Shown: positions 43,001-53,251, numbered from the stretch's first letter. The stretch is 64,000 nt of DNA from Epilithonimonas tenax DSM 16811 (GCF_000428485.1 NZ_AUAA01000018.1:1-64000); one strand, 5' to 3'. A program made the numbers and translations. The notes: a model not told the origin generated them from the letters alone.

Positions 43001-45274
43001 TTAATAATTTAAAGATAACCCAATACCCCAGCCCATATCGCTATCATAATGTGTACGAATACCCACATTTTTATTGATAATATATTTTAGCTCTGTCATA
43101 TATTCCATATCGGTGTTGACCATAAAACCACCTCTTAGTCTTTTTGAAATTGGTATATCTTTACGCATTAACTGCAATCTCACAATTCCATCATGATATA
43201 CTTCTGCCTGAAAATTGACCAGCATCGGCAGCGTATAGATAAATCCTAAGCTAAACTGTCTGCGGGTGTCTTTCTCATTTCTTTGCCCAAACAAATTCTT
43301 TTCGTGCTGATCAATACCGAGTCTGCGGTAACGCCAGTCAAAACCGATGAATGGCATAAACCATTGCATTTTACCAATATATCGTCCTAAATGAGTTTCT
43401 ACTTCATAACCGTGCATATCATTGTAGCCCAAACGCCATTCTGTACCTAATTGGTAGCGTGCATTCATTAGCATAGCTTCTCCATCATTACCATTGGTTG
43501 CAAAATCGTTTTGTGCCATAAAATGAGGCATATTACTTTCTCTTTGCAATTCTTTATAGGCTTTTGCCTTATCGGGTAGATAGGGGTTATTGTAGTCTCC
43601 AACTTCAAAGACCCTGTTCATTCCCGCCATCATGTGATATAATATATGGCAATGAAAGAACCAATCACCTTCCTCATTTGCTAAAAACTCAATGGTATCT
43701 ATTTCCATAGGCATGATATCCAACACATTTTTAAGCGGCGATTTTTCGCCTTTTCCGTTTATCACCCTGAAATCAAATCCGTGAAGATGCATTGGATGCC
43801 GCATCATTGAATTATTATAAATGGTAATCCGTAGAATTTCTCCTTTTTTTACAGGTATTTTGTCAGTTTCCGAAAGTATTTTATTATCCATGCTCCATAC
43901 ATAGCGGTTCATGTTGCCAGTAAGTGTGAATTTCAACTCTTTTACAGGCGCATCATTTGGAAGAGAGGTGTTATAAGGTGATTGCAACATAGCATAATTT
44001 AATGTTTTGATGTCTCCCAAGGCATTAGCGTTGTAACGGTTAGCGTCGTTATCCATATCCATACCCTCATGCTTACTGTGGTCTGCTTTTTTTGTTGCAT
44101 CTCCGGTAATTTCGGGATACATCACTACATTCATGTCCATTTGGTTAAGGCTCATCTTCATGCCCATATCGTTCAAATCGCCATTCATTTTCATCATATC
44201 GTTCATCATCTTCATCCCCTCGAAATACTTCAATCGTGGGAGTGGAGAAATAAGCTGTTTGACCCCATCACCTATAAAGTAACTCGCAGATTGTGTCCTG
44301 TCTTCGGTTGTTGCTAAGAACTCGTAAGCCAAACCATCTTGAGGGATAGTCACTACAATATCGTAAGTTTCAGAAACGGCAATGATTAACCTGTCCACCT
44401 CTACAGGCTCAACATCATTCCCATCATTCGCTACTACTGTAATTTTTCCTCCAGCATACCGTAGCCAGAAATATGAAGACGCCCCTCCATTGGAAACACG
44501 CAATCTGACTTTGTCGCCTGCTTTTAGCTTTTTACCATCAATTGTTTTCAAATCGGTGCTATGGCTACCATTTATTAGGATTTTATCATAGTAAATGTCA
44601 CTGACATCCATCGCCAGCATCCGCTTCCACTCGTTTTTTACCTTTACCCCTAATTTTCCCTCCTTAATAGCTTCAACATATGATTGTGTTGCGCCTTTCT
44701 TAATGGCCGCCCAATCATTTGCATTGTGTAGCATACGGTTGATATTATCGGGGTTAAGATTTGTCCACTCACTTAATATAATTGGAACGGTCGGCAAATC
44801 GTCAATTCCTTTTCTAAAGGTTTTATCATCATCCTTTTTCTTCATTATAAAACTACCATACATCCCAATTTGCTCCTGCAAACCAGAATGTGAGTGATAC
44901 CAATGCGTTCCGTGTTGGATAATTGGGAAACGATAGGTATACGTTGTGCCTGCCTTAATAGGTTTTTGTGTAAGCCAGGGCACACCATCTTCTTTGTTGG
45001 GCAGGAACACTCCGTGCCAATGCAATGAGGTACTTTCTTTTAATTGGTTATGTACAACAATTTCGGCTGTATCACCTTCTGTGAATGTAAGCGTTGGCAT
45101 TGGTATTTGACCATTTACGGAAATGGCTCTTTTTTCTTTGCCTGCGTAGTTGACAAGCGTATCTTTTACATACAACTCGTAACGAACTACTTTTTGTGCA
45201 AAGAGAGATTGCGAACATAACAGTATAAAAACTGCTTGCAGCAACCTGATCGTAATATTTTTAGGTATATTCAT
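43001..45274 (-). CDS. copA: Multicopper oxidase fused to CopB-like barrel
   Basis: A 757-residue exported fusion. A signal peptide ends near residue 26. Cupredoxin domains carry HWHG (about 83), HWYHSH (about 123), HPMHLHGF and HCHILYHMMAGM near 490-545, the four copper-binding blocks. A Met-rich segment (KMMNDMMKMNGDL and others, about 355-400, with HSKHEGMDMDND) likely binds copper. From about 590 onward the sequence (YQLGTEWRLGYNDMHGYEVE to MGWGIGLSLNY) resembles CopB, usually a separate outer-membrane protein. It is the last gene of the copper operon. The symbol follows PcoA/CopA oxidase usage, not the ATPase. Confidence 0.9.
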   Translation of the reverse strand: MNIPKNITIRLLQAVFILLCSQSLFAQKVVRYELYVKDTLVNYAGKEKRAISVNGQIPMPTLTFTEGDTAEIVVHNQLKESTSLHWHGVFLPNKEDGVPWLTQKPIKAGTTYTYRFPIIQHGTHWYHSHSGLQEQIGMYGSFIMKKKDDDKTFRKGIDDLPTVPIILSEWTNLNPDNINRMLHNANDWAAIKKGATQSYVEAIKEGKLGVKVKNEWKRMLAMDVSDIYYDKILINGSHSTDLKTIDGKKLKAGDKVRLRVSNGGASSYFWLRYAGGKITVVANDGNDVEPVEVDRLIIAVSETYDIVVTIPQDGLAYEFLATTEDRTQSASYFIGDGVKQLISPLPRLKYFEGMKMMNDMMKMNGDLNDMGMKMSLNQMDMNVVMYPEITGDATKKADHSKHEGMDMDNDANRYNANALGDIKTLNYAMLQSPYNTSLPNDAPVKELKFTLTGNMNRYVWSMDNKILSETDKIPVKKGEILRITIYNNSMMRHPMHLHGFDFRVINGKGEKSPLKNVLDIMPMEIDTIEFLANEEGDWFFHCHILYHMMAGMNRVFEVGDYNNPYLPDKAKAYKELQRESNMPHFMAQNDFATNGNDGEAMLMNARYQLGTEWRLGYNDMHGYEVETHLGRYIGKMQWFMPFIGFDWRYRRLGIDQHEKNLFGQRNEKDTRRQFSLGFIYTLPMLVNFQAEVYHDGIVRLQLMRKDIPISKRLRGGFMVNTDMEYMTELKYIINKNVGIRTHYDSDMGWGIGLSLNY

Positions 45275-45296
45275 TTTGATATTTTTTTTTTGAAAC

Positions 45297-45746
45297 TTAC
45301 TCCTGCTCTTTTAACCAATTGGTTAATACTTTGATTTGCTCATCATTCAGTTTTGTATTTTTATGCATCATTGTATATGATGATAAGGGCATTTGTTTAG
45401 TTTCGATTTGTTCTTTAATTGAGTTTAATAATCTTTCCTGCTTCCTATTTGAGTATGTATCCCATTCGTTGAAATTCAAATCTTCTTTTGCGTTTTTGAT
45501 ATGGCTCTCTACCAATGCTCTTGCGGGCTGTATGTAATCGTACCAAACATAGTTGGTATTGTTGCTATGGCAATCGTAGCAAGAGGTTTGAAACATCGCT
45601 TTTACTTGAACAGGCATTTTATAGAATTGGGTAAAATCTGTTGTGTAAACCTGCCCTTTATCTACATTAAGGGCAGGCTGATAAAATTGTATTCCAATAA
45701 AAATAAACAGAACTATTGCCAATATTATCTTTAATACTTTCTTCAT
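45297..45746 (-). CDS. Haem-binding domain protein
   Basis: A 149-residue protein with an N-terminal membrane anchor (IILAIVLFIFIGIQF) and a CYDCH c-type haem motif, followed by NNTNYVWYDYIQPARALVES, typical of the Haem_bd family. It lies outside the cytoplasm. Its gene starts immediately after the DUF3347 gene and precedes the oxidase by 22 bases; electron transfer to the copper oxidase is plausible. Confidence 0.88.
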   Translation of the reverse strand: MKKVLKIILAIVLFIFIGIQFYQPALNVDKGQVYTTDFTQFYKMPVQVKAMFQTSCYDCHSNNTNYVWYDYIQPARALVESHIKNAKEDLNFNEWDTYSNRKQERLLNSIKEQIETKQMPLSSYTMMHKNTKLNDEQIKVLTNWLKEQE

Positions 45747-46409
45747 TTAGAACTCTTTTTTTACAGAGCCACAGGTAAGCATCTGATTACCGTAATATGG
45801 ATTTTTTATTGCTTTAGCTTCGCTAATCCAAACAGCACCTTTACCATCATTGTACATTGGGCAATAGTTCTGATATAGTTTTTGTGTAGTCCCAAATAAT
45901 GCAATAAGGTCGGAAACATCTTTACTTAACGATGCTAAATGCTCTCTTTGATGGTCTATTTTGCCTGCATTATCGCCAATGTGTTCTGCATTTTCCTTAG
46001 CATTTTCGAAAATATCCATAAACTCCTTATGCTTGTTTGCAGCTATGGTTTTCATATCCACCTTGCTTAAAGTAGCAAAAAGTTGTTTTCCTGCATTAGC
46101 AGCTGCTTTGTCATTATCTGCAACGAGTGCATTTTTTAAAACCAGATAATCTTTTACAATTGGTTCAATAGAGAAGTTTTGTGCCTGCTCTTTTACAGCG
46201 GATTTTTCCACCTTTTGAGATAGTGTATCTCTTGAAGTAACGGCAGCTGTTGTATCATTTTGTGTTGCTGCTGACAAATCTTGGGTTTCAGTTATGGCTG
46301 TGCTATCATTAGTTTGCTGGTTGTTATTTTTATTTGAAGATTGATTGCAGGAAATTGTTACAACTGCAATTGCTACTAATGTAATGATTGAGAAAATTAT
46401 ATTTTTCAT
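45747..46409 (-). CDS. DUF3347-domain lipoprotein
   Basis: A 220-residue lipoprotein with lipobox TISC at residue 21 and a polar linker to about 75. The DUF3347 domain follows (KDYLVLKNALVADND), ending in YCPMYNDGKGAVWISEAKAI then NPYYGNQMLTCGSV. The Cys/Met-rich end probably binds copper. A second DUF3347 domain is found at 46990-47868. Confidence 0.88.
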   Translation of the reverse strand: MKNIIFSIITLVAIAVVTISCNQSSNKNNNQQTNDSTAITETQDLSAATQNDTTAAVTSRDTLSQKVEKSAVKEQAQNFSIEPIVKDYLVLKNALVADNDKAAANAGKQLFATLSKVDMKTIAANKHKEFMDIFENAKENAEHIGDNAGKIDHQREHLASLSKDVSDLIALFGTTQKLYQNYCPMYNDGKGAVWISEAKAIKNPYYGNQMLTCGSVKKEF

Positions 46410-46448
46410 TTTATTTATTTCTAATATTATTAAAGGAATTTATCTTAT

Positions 46449-46970
46449 TTATTTGTTTTCAAATTCTTTCAGCTTACGCTTCATAAGTTCGATTTCTTTT
46501 GCCTGTGTTTCGAGTATGTTTTTTTGCAACTCTATCAGCTCGGGGTCGGTTAGCTTTGCTTTTTCAGACATCAGCACTGCTGCTGCGTGGTGTGGTATCA
46601 TACCTTTTACAAATTGTTTGTCGCCCACATTTATTTGCTCCCGAATACCAAACCAAGAAAAAACACCAATTGCAAGGGAAAATGTAATGATTACCCGGTT
46701 GATTTTTTTGTTTTGATACATTCCTTTCATTATCCATATTTCAATGACCAACATTGCCGAAACCATTAGCAGGGTCATATATAAATTATTGATGTTCGGG
46801 ATAAGATTGTCCAATCCGTCTATCATAGCATACATAATAAAGTACATAACTACAAACATTGCAACAGCCATTATAGCAAAGCGTTTGTACATTGCTAAAG
46901 AATGATTGGGATTATTTTCTTCACTCTTTTGGGTATGTTGCATTCCGTGTTGGTTTTTCATACTTTCCAT
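46449..46970 (-). CDS. DUF305-domain membrane protein
   Basis: A 173-residue protein with three membrane helices (about 29-48, 60-80, 90-110) and a C-terminal DUF305 part, KGMIPHHAAAVLMSEKAKL. The HH pair after MIP is conserved in DUF305 and ascribed to copper or metal binding. N-terminal His/Met (NQHGMQHTQ) may add a site. It sits between two DUF3347 genes. Confidence 0.87.
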   Translation of the reverse strand: MESMKNQHGMQHTQKSEENNPNHSLAMYKRFAIMAVAMFVVMYFIMYAMIDGLDNLIPNINNLYMTLLMVSAMLVIEIWIMKGMYQNKKINRVIITFSLAIGVFSWFGIREQINVGDKQFVKGMIPHHAAAVLMSEKAKLTDPELIELQKNILETQAKEIELMKRKLKEFENK

Positions 46971-46989
46971 AACAATTGTTTTTTATTTG

Positions 46990-47868
46990 TTATTTAATAG
47001 TTTCTTGTACGCTGCCACAAGTGAGCATTTGAGAGCCGTAATACGGGTTTTTAATTGCTTCTTCTTTGCTTAGCCAATTTGCTCCTTTACCATTATTGTA
47101 CATTGGGCAATGTTGATAATAAACAGGTGTTTCTTGTTTTGAAACTTTGGCTAATTCGTACATATTATTAGCCAGTAAAGCGAAAATTTCTCTTTGTTTG
47201 GTAACATCTTTTGCTATAGCAATTTTTTCTGCATTAGCAGTTAAATCTTTCATTACTTTCATCCAAACGGTATGTTCTTCGTTGGAAAGTTTTGTCATTT
47301 CTACTGCTTTAATGGCTTTTACCAATTCGGTAGCTTTTGCGGAAGAAGTACCTGCATCAGTTTTTACCAACGCATCTTTCACTGAAAAATAGTTATTGAA
47401 AACGGCTTTTAATTGCGGTACATTTTGTGTTTCAGTGGTATTTTTTTGAGCCATATCGCTTTGGTTATGGTTGGCGTGTTCATTTTTCATATCCATACCT
47501 GCATCTCTGGTTTTTGCAACTGGTTTTAGTTCCCTTTTATACTGGCAACAGTCGGATAATTTTGCATATACATCATCTGGAGCCAAAAATTTCTCACTGT
47601 CATAACCTGCTAAGGCAATGCGTTTCAATATTTCGTCCTGATTTGTTTTTTTACCATCATAGTTGAGTGTAGCAATCTTGGTATCTTTATTCCAATCTAC
47701 CGTGGCTACATTTTTTAAATTTCCTGCTTTTTCGATGGTTGTTTTACACATTTCGCAGTTGCCATATATTTTTACAGTTTCTGTTTTTGCATTTTTGATT
47801 TGTGCAAAACTGTTTACGGCTGATAGTAATACGATGATTACCATCAATATTTTTGATATTGATTTCAT
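46990..47868 (-). CDS. HMA plus DUF3347 copper-binding exported protein
   Basis: A 292-residue exported protein from the ATG at 47868, which gives the signal peptide SKILMVIIVLLSAVNSFAQ. The frame extends to 47934 but without benefit. A heavy-metal-associated domain (KIYGNCEMCKTTIEKA) comes first, then a His/Met linker (MDMKNEHANHNQ), then DUF3347 ending CPMYNNGKGANWLSKEEAIK then NPYYGSQMLTCGS. It appears to be a periplasmic copper carrier for the oxidase or ATPase. Confidence 0.88.
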   Translation of the reverse strand: MKSISKILMVIIVLLSAVNSFAQIKNAKTETVKIYGNCEMCKTTIEKAGNLKNVATVDWNKDTKIATLNYDGKKTNQDEILKRIALAGYDSEKFLAPDDVYAKLSDCCQYKRELKPVAKTRDAGMDMKNEHANHNQSDMAQKNTTETQNVPQLKAVFNNYFSVKDALVKTDAGTSSAKATELVKAIKAVEMTKLSNEEHTVWMKVMKDLTANAEKIAIAKDVTKQREIFALLANNMYELAKVSKQETPVYYQHCPMYNNGKGANWLSKEEAIKNPYYGSQMLTCGSVQETIK

Positions 47869-47963
47869 TTTTATTTTTTTTAATTTAATAAGATATACGA
47901 AGAGTTTGCGAAAACTGGATTCAGCTTTCGACAAGGCACACGTATGGCTAACAAGCCATCGTT

Positions 47964-48356
47964 TTAGCTTATTTTAGGTGGTTGCCAAATGGAAGAGTAG
48001 CCTGAAGAATAGTAGGCTTCTTTGAAACCGAATTTTTGCTTTTTAATTTCAGCAAAAGGGTTAGCTGTTTTTAAATCTATTGGTATTGGTAAGCTTACAG
48101 AAGATGAAGAAGTGCTACATCCACATGAACTGTGCTTACAATTGCCGTCGCAGTCGTGACCATTTTTGCATTTTTTACAGGACTTGTCCTTGCAACTGCT
48201 TTTATGTTCTGCTTTTGCAGATTGATCTTTTGAGCAGGACTTTTGCTCTGTCTTAGTTGTTTTTTTTGCACAAGCATAGCTTATGCTTGGCATTAGGAAA
48301 AAGCCCAAACATAGTAAGATGACAAAGCTGATATGTTTACTCAAATTTTTCAACAC
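47964..48356 (-). CDS. Cysteine-rich exported protein with WQPPK tail
   Basis: A 130-residue protein with a signal peptide (about 1-28) and 13 or more Cys in Lys-rich sequence (SCKDKSCKKCKNGHDCDGNC). The C-terminus SSIWQPPKIS is matched by NIWQPPKLTV in the 56121-56450 protein, so both belong to one family (DUF6660-like). Metal binding is likely. It opens the copper operon that runs to 43001. Confidence 0.7.
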   Translation of the reverse strand: MLKNLSKHISFVILLCLGFFLMPSISYACAKKTTKTEQKSCSKDQSAKAEHKSSCKDKSCKKCKNGHDCDGNCKHSSCGCSTSSSSVSLPIPIDLKTANPFAEIKKQKFGFKEAYYSSGYSSIWQPPKIS

Positions 48357-48518
48357 TACAAAATTATGAAATTATTTCTTTTAATTGCTATATTTTGCAC
48401 TTTCGTGAACTGCAAACACAGAATTATAGATAAAATATCTAAATCACTAGTCTGCATAGTCCTTTTTATGCTTATTAAAATAAATATACAGTTAATTACC
48501 TAAAGTGTTTGTTATAAG

Positions 48519-48781
48519 TTAAATAACTAAACAGGTTATTAGGATAAGGAAATTATCTTTGTTTAATGGTTCTATCTTAAAACCTGCTTTCTGTACAGTT
48601 TCAATTACCTGTTCTTGTGTAATTCCTTCTGATTTTACGGTAAGCACCTTGTCTTTAGTTGTATCTACTTCCCAATGGCATATTATACCATGGTATTATC
48701 CAAATGAGGTTTTACAGATGCTACACATCCACCACAGTTAATATTTGTTTTGAATCGTAAGTCTTGATTATTCTTTTCCAT
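48519..48781 (-). pseudogene. HMA-domain copper chaperone, frameshifted
   Basis: The minus strand at 48781 starts MEKNNQDLRFKTNINCGGCV, an HMA domain with NCGGC, and stops after DNTMV. The next frame continues ICHWEVDTTKDKVLTV and GITQEQVIETVQKAGFKI, the rest of the domain. A missing G in the run near 48690 (ATGGT for ATGGGT) would explain it. It lies 21 bases after the CopA ATPase gene, with which it would share a transcript. Confidence 0.75.
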
Positions 48782-48802
48782 TTTGTTTATTGAATAATTC
48801 AT

Positions 48803-51343
48803 TTAAAGTTTAAAACTGCGTAATCGCAATGCATTTACGATTACCGATACAGAACTTAAAGACATTGCTAAAGCTGCAATCATTGGAGATAATAAAATTC
48901 CGAAAAACGGATATAAAATACCTGCTGCAATTGGAACACCAAGCACATTGTAGAAAAAGGCAAAGAATAAATTTTGCTTGATGTTTTTCATAACAGCATG
49001 GCTCAAATTTTTTGCTTTAACGATACCTAATAAATCGCCTTTTACTAAAGTTATTTTGGCACTTTCTATGGCTACATCAGTTCCAGTTCCCATAGCTATT
49101 CCGATATTGGCTTGTGCTAATGCCGGAGCATCATTTATACCATCACCAGCCATAGCTACAATTTTCCCTTCTGCTTGTAAACGTTTAATTTCGTTGAGTT
49201 TATCTTCGGGTAAGCATCCTGCTTTATAGGAAGATAAACCTAATTCATCCGCTACTGCTTTGGCTGTATTAACATTGTCGCCAGTAAGCATAATTACTTC
49301 TACACCTTGGAGCATTAGTTCTTTTATCGCTGCTGCACTCGAAGTTTTTATCGCATCGGTAATTGAAACAAAACCAACTGTAACATCATCAACAGCAATG
49401 TAAGAAACCGTTTTACCAAGTTTTTGTTCTGCAATAATTTTGGTTTCTAAATCGTCAGAAATAGTTGCCTTAACCTGTTCCATTAGTTTTTTATTGCCTA
49501 ATGCTACTTTTCTATTGGTAACCGTTCCTGTAACTCCTTTTCCTGTAACATTTTCAAAATCTTTGACTCCAATTAATGAAATAGATTTTGTTTTGGCATA
49601 ATTGACTACTGCTTGTGCCAATGGATGTTCACTGTATTGGTTTAAGGAAGCTATATTTTGCAATAAATCATCCTCGTTATTAGTTGATGCGTAAATTTTT
49701 TCTACAGAAGGTTTTCCCTCAGTTAGCGTTCCTGTTTTATCTGTTATTAAAACATCCACCTTATTCATATTTTCTAAGGCTTCGGCATTTTTAATTAATA
49801 CTCCAGATTGTGCTCCTTTGCCCACACCCACCATCACAGACATCGGCGTGGCTAAACCTAAAGCACAAGGACAAGCTATGATTAAAACTGCAATGGCATT
49901 TATAAATCCATAAACCTTCGCTGGTTCTGGACCAAATAGTGCCCAAACAAAAAAGGTAATTACTGAAATGATTACTACAATGGGTACAAAATATTTAGAA
50001 ATACTATCGGCTAATTTTTGAATGGGTGCTCTTGAACGAGAAGCATCGTTAACCATTTGTACAATTTGAGAAAGTAATGTTTCAGAACCTACTTTTTCGG
50101 CCATCATTACAAATGATTTGTTCCCGTTGATTGTTCCCGAAATTACATTATCGTCTTTCTTTTTGTCAACGGGAATTGGTTCTCCTGTAATCATTGCTTC
50201 ATCAATACTGCTTTCACCATCGGTTATTTTTCCGTCAACTGGAATTTTATCTCCTGGTTTTACGCGTAATAAATCACCTTTCTTAATATCATGAATGGAA
50301 ATCACTTTATCGCCCCCTTCACCAATCAAAGTAGCTTCGGTTGGTGCTAATTGTAATAACGCTTTTATAGCTCCACTGGTTTGGCTATGTGCTCTTGCTT
50401 CTAACAATTGTCCCAACAAGACCAGTGTAATGATTACTGTTGCTGCTTCAAAATAAAGATGAATGGTTCCGTGTTCGGTTTTAAATTCTTCCGGAAAGAT
50501 ATTCGGAATCAGCATTCCTACAATACTAAACAAAAATGCAACTCCAGTTCCTATTCCGATAAGGGTAAACATATTTAGATTCCAAGTGATTATGGATTTC
50601 CAAGCTCGTACAAAAAACATCCAACCAGCATAGAAAACAACAGGAATTGAAAACAGAAATTGCACCCAGTTCCACATGTTGCTGTCCATTATTTGAAATA
50701 ACGGATTGTTATGTACCATTTCCATCATGGCAATAATAAAAATTGGCACCGTAAAGAGGGTTGCAATTTTCATTTTTTTAAGCAAATCCAGATAGGTTTT
50801 TTTTTCTTCGGAATCGCTTGGTTCCATGGGTACTAAATCCATTCCGCATATAGGACATGAACCCGGACTATCTTGAATAACTTCGGGATGCATTGGGCAG
50901 GTGTACATCGTTTTCTTTACATTCAATTCTGCTTCTTTTACCAAATGCATTCCACAAACAGGGCAATCGCCAGCTTTATCATAAGTTTTATCGCCTTCAC
51001 AATGCATTGGACAATAGTATTTGCCTTTTATATTGCTAGTCACTTCGATTGTTTTTTTATCATCGTGAGAATGAGCAGAGCAGCAGGATTTTGCCACTGG
51101 TTCATTTGTCGTGGTATGTTGTGGGCTTTTGTTATTGCTCATTTCTATGGTATATTTTCCAACAACGGTTAATGCTTTTTGCAATTGTGTAGTTGGAATG
51201 TGTTTATCCATTGTCAGGGTAGCTGAGTTTTCATCTTTTGAAACTTCAACATTTGTCACATTTTCAACCTTTAATAAAGCTGATTTCACCTTTGCTTCGC
51301 AACCTCCACAGGTCATACCTGTTACTTGATATTTGTGTACCAT
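48803..51343 (-). CDS. copA: Copper-exporting P1B-type ATPase
   Basis: An 846-residue Cu(I)-type P1B ATPase. The N-terminal HMA domain has GMTCGGCEAKV. Two Cys/His-rich heavy-metal-binding segments follow, YYCPMHCEGDKTYDKAGDCP and YTCPMHPEVIQDSPGSCP. Eight membrane helices include CPC in IIACPCALGLATP. DKTGTLT is the phosphorylation site, SEHPLA the HP motif, and TGDNVNTA and AGDGINDAPAL complete the core. It sits downstream of an AraC-type regulator. Confidence 0.96.
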   Translation of the reverse strand: MVHKYQVTGMTCGGCEAKVKSALLKVENVTNVEVSKDENSATLTMDKHIPTTQLQKALTVVGKYTIEMSNNKSPQHTTTNEPVAKSCCSAHSHDDKKTIEVTSNIKGKYYCPMHCEGDKTYDKAGDCPVCGMHLVKEAELNVKKTMYTCPMHPEVIQDSPGSCPICGMDLVPMEPSDSEEKKTYLDLLKKMKIATLFTVPIFIIAMMEMVHNNPLFQIMDSNMWNWVQFLFSIPVVFYAGWMFFVRAWKSIITWNLNMFTLIGIGTGVAFLFSIVGMLIPNIFPEEFKTEHGTIHLYFEAATVIITLVLLGQLLEARAHSQTSGAIKALLQLAPTEATLIGEGGDKVISIHDIKKGDLLRVKPGDKIPVDGKITDGESSIDEAMITGEPIPVDKKKDDNVISGTINGNKSFVMMAEKVGSETLLSQIVQMVNDASRSRAPIQKLADSISKYFVPIVVIISVITFFVWALFGPEPAKVYGFINAIAVLIIACPCALGLATPMSVMVGVGKGAQSGVLIKNAEALENMNKVDVLITDKTGTLTEGKPSVEKIYASTNNEDDLLQNIASLNQYSEHPLAQAVVNYAKTKSISLIGVKDFENVTGKGVTGTVTNRKVALGNKKLMEQVKATISDDLETKIIAEQKLGKTVSYIAVDDVTVGFVSITDAIKTSSAAAIKELMLQGVEVIMLTGDNVNTAKAVADELGLSSYKAGCLPEDKLNEIKRLQAEGKIVAMAGDGINDAPALAQANIGIAMGTGTDVAIESAKITLVKGDLLGIVKAKNLSHAVMKNIKQNLFFAFFYNVLGVPIAAGILYPFFGILLSPMIAALAMSLSSVSVIVNALRLRSFKL

Positions 51344-51426
51344 TTTGTATGAGTTTTATGATACAAAGTTCCGTATTGTTTCCATTTTTTCGTTGTGGAA
51401 TTTTGGGAATGATTTGTAAGATTTAC

Positions 51427-51990
51427 TTAGACCTTATCCAAAGGTTTTCTTTTATCCTCTCGTATTCGCTTGAAATAACTTGGGGTAAGTCCTGTTACCT
51501 TTTTGAATTGGTTGCTTAAATAGGCTACACTTGAGTAATTTAAACGGAAAGCAATTTCACTCAAAGATAGTTCATCATATACCAATAATTCTTTTACCTT
51601 CTCTATTTTTTGGGCAATAAAATATTTTTCGATAGTAGTGCCTTCAATTTCTGAAAATAAATTAGAGAGATAATTATAGTCGTGGTGTATCTTGCTATTT
51701 AAAACATCCGACAAATTGTATTTTGTTTCGCCATCCTGATGATGAACGAGGTCAATAATAATATTTTTTATTTTTTCTATAATTCGGCTTTTTTTATCAT
51801 CTATTAATTCAAAACCTAATACAGTCAGTGCTTGCACTAAATTGGTTTTAACGTTTTCAGCTAATTCTTTATCCAAGGTAACTTCTCCCAGCTTTATATT
51901 TTTCACAGTCAATCCAAGCTTCTCCAATTCATTCTGCACTACCATAATACAACGGTTGCAAACCATATTTTTTATAAAGAGTGTTGTCAT
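51427..51990 (-). CDS. AraC-type regulator with HMA-like N-terminus
   Basis: A 187-residue protein. The first 65 residues resemble an HMA domain with the metal motif NMVCNRC, so it may sense copper directly. The C-terminal 100 residues are an AraC HTH (DYNYLSNLFSEIEGTTIEKY, then LSLSEIAFRLNYSSVAYLSN). It is upstream of the CopA ATPase gene, 83 bases away. Confidence 0.88.
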   Translation of the reverse strand: MTTLFIKNMVCNRCIMVVQNELEKLGLTVKNIKLGEVTLDKELAENVKTNLVQALTVLGFELIDDKKSRIIEKIKNIIIDLVHHQDGETKYNLSDVLNSKIHHDYNYLSNLFSEIEGTTIEKYFIAQKIEKVKELLVYDELSLSEIAFRLNYSSVAYLSNQFKKVTGLTPSYFKRIREDKRKPLDKV

Positions 51991-52014
51991 ATATTTTGTG
52001 CTTTATTTGAAATT

Positions 52015-52029
52015 AGCTTAAAATAAGCT
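52015..52029. promoter_or_regulatory. Palindrome upstream of the AraC-type regulator
   Basis: AGCTTAAAATAAGCT is a palindrome with 6-bp arms, 25 bases before the start at 51990. It may be the regulator's own operator. A second pair, ATTACAA/TTGTAAT, lies just beyond. Confidence 0.4.
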
Positions 52030-52074
52030 CTATAAAATTACAATTAATATTTTCTTGTAATTGTAGAACAGTTG

Positions 52075-52205
52075 TCAATTGATGTATTTATCCACTGCGT
52101 TGTCCAATTCTTCATTTTTAATATTGCTTAAATTTATATCTGCCAAATGGAAAACTGGTCAAGTAGTTTGCTGACTTTCTTTATATCATTTCTTTATTCA
52201 AAGCA
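52075..52205 (-). pseudogene. Degraded short coding remnant
   Basis: Three frames of the minus strand hold coherent pieces in order: [10 protein letters not shown], then IKKVSKLLDQFSIWQ, then ADINLSNIKNEELDNAVDKY. They read as one short helical protein with two frameshifts, just after the Acr3 remnant. I do not recognise the family. Confidence 0.3.
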
Positions 52206-53248
52206 TCAATGAGCATTTTGGTCATAATATTTCTTCTTTAGCCACAAACTTGCACGTACCAATAATATCAGTACAGGAACTTCCACCAATGGGCCGATAA
52301 CGCCCACAAATGCCTGTGGCGAATGAATACCGAAAACCGATATTGCTACGGCTATTGCCAATTCAAAATTGTTTCCTGTGGCTGTAAATGCGATGGATGC
52401 GTTTTTATCGTAAGGAACTTTAAGAGATTTATTGATAAAGAAGCTCACGAAAAACATAAGTATAAAATAGATGATTAACGGTATTGCTACTTTTACTACA
52501 TCCATTGGCAACTCTACTATTTTATCGCCTTTCAGACTGAACATCAATACTATAGTAAACAGTAAAGCATACAATGTAATGGGCGATATTTTGGGTACAA
52601 ATTTCCGGTTATACCATTCTATACCTTTTGATTTTACAAGGATGTATCGGCTTAAAAACCTGCCAAGAAAGGAATACCTAAATATATCAATACGCTTTCG
52701 GTAACATCTTTCATTGATACGCTTACATTGAAATTGGCTAATACTAATTTTGCAGGTAATACGTTGATGAATAACCATACTAAAAAACTGTAAGTAAATA
52801 TCTGGAAGATACTGTTTAATGCAACTAACATAGCTGTATATTCTCTGTTTGCTTTAGCTAAATCACTCCAAACGATTACCATTGCGATACATCTTGCCAA
52901 ACCTATCAGTATCAAACCTGTCATATAATCGGGTTCATTCCTTAAAAATAAAACGGCTAACCCGAACATTAGCACTGTACCGATAACCCAATTCAGCAAT
53001 AAGGATATACCAATTACTTTTTTATCCTTAAACGCCATAGGCAATAATGAATAATCAACCTTTGCTAATGGCGGATACATCATCAATATTAAACCTATTG
53101 CCAACGGAATATTTGTAGTGCCTACGGATAGCGCATTTGTAATTTTTGAAATACCGGGAAAAATATATCCCAATCCTATACCTACTGCCATTGCAAGGAA
53201 TATCCATAAGGTAAGGTATCTGTCTAAGAATTTTAGTTTTGGTTGCAT
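52206..53248 (-). pseudogene. acr3: Acr3-type arsenite efflux permease, frameshifted
   Basis: Arsenite permease of the BASS superfamily, about 345 residues if repaired. The first 198 residues include the essential Cys in GLARCIAMVIVWSDL. The frame ends at IPFLAGF and resumes as [16 protein letters not shown], with the well-conserved [14 protein letters not shown] region intact. A T-run of five (52654-52658) needs one more T to restore the frame. That is a classic homopolymer lesion and may be a sequencing error. It lies downstream of the arsenate reductase gene. Confidence 0.88.
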
Positions 53249-53251
53249 CGG

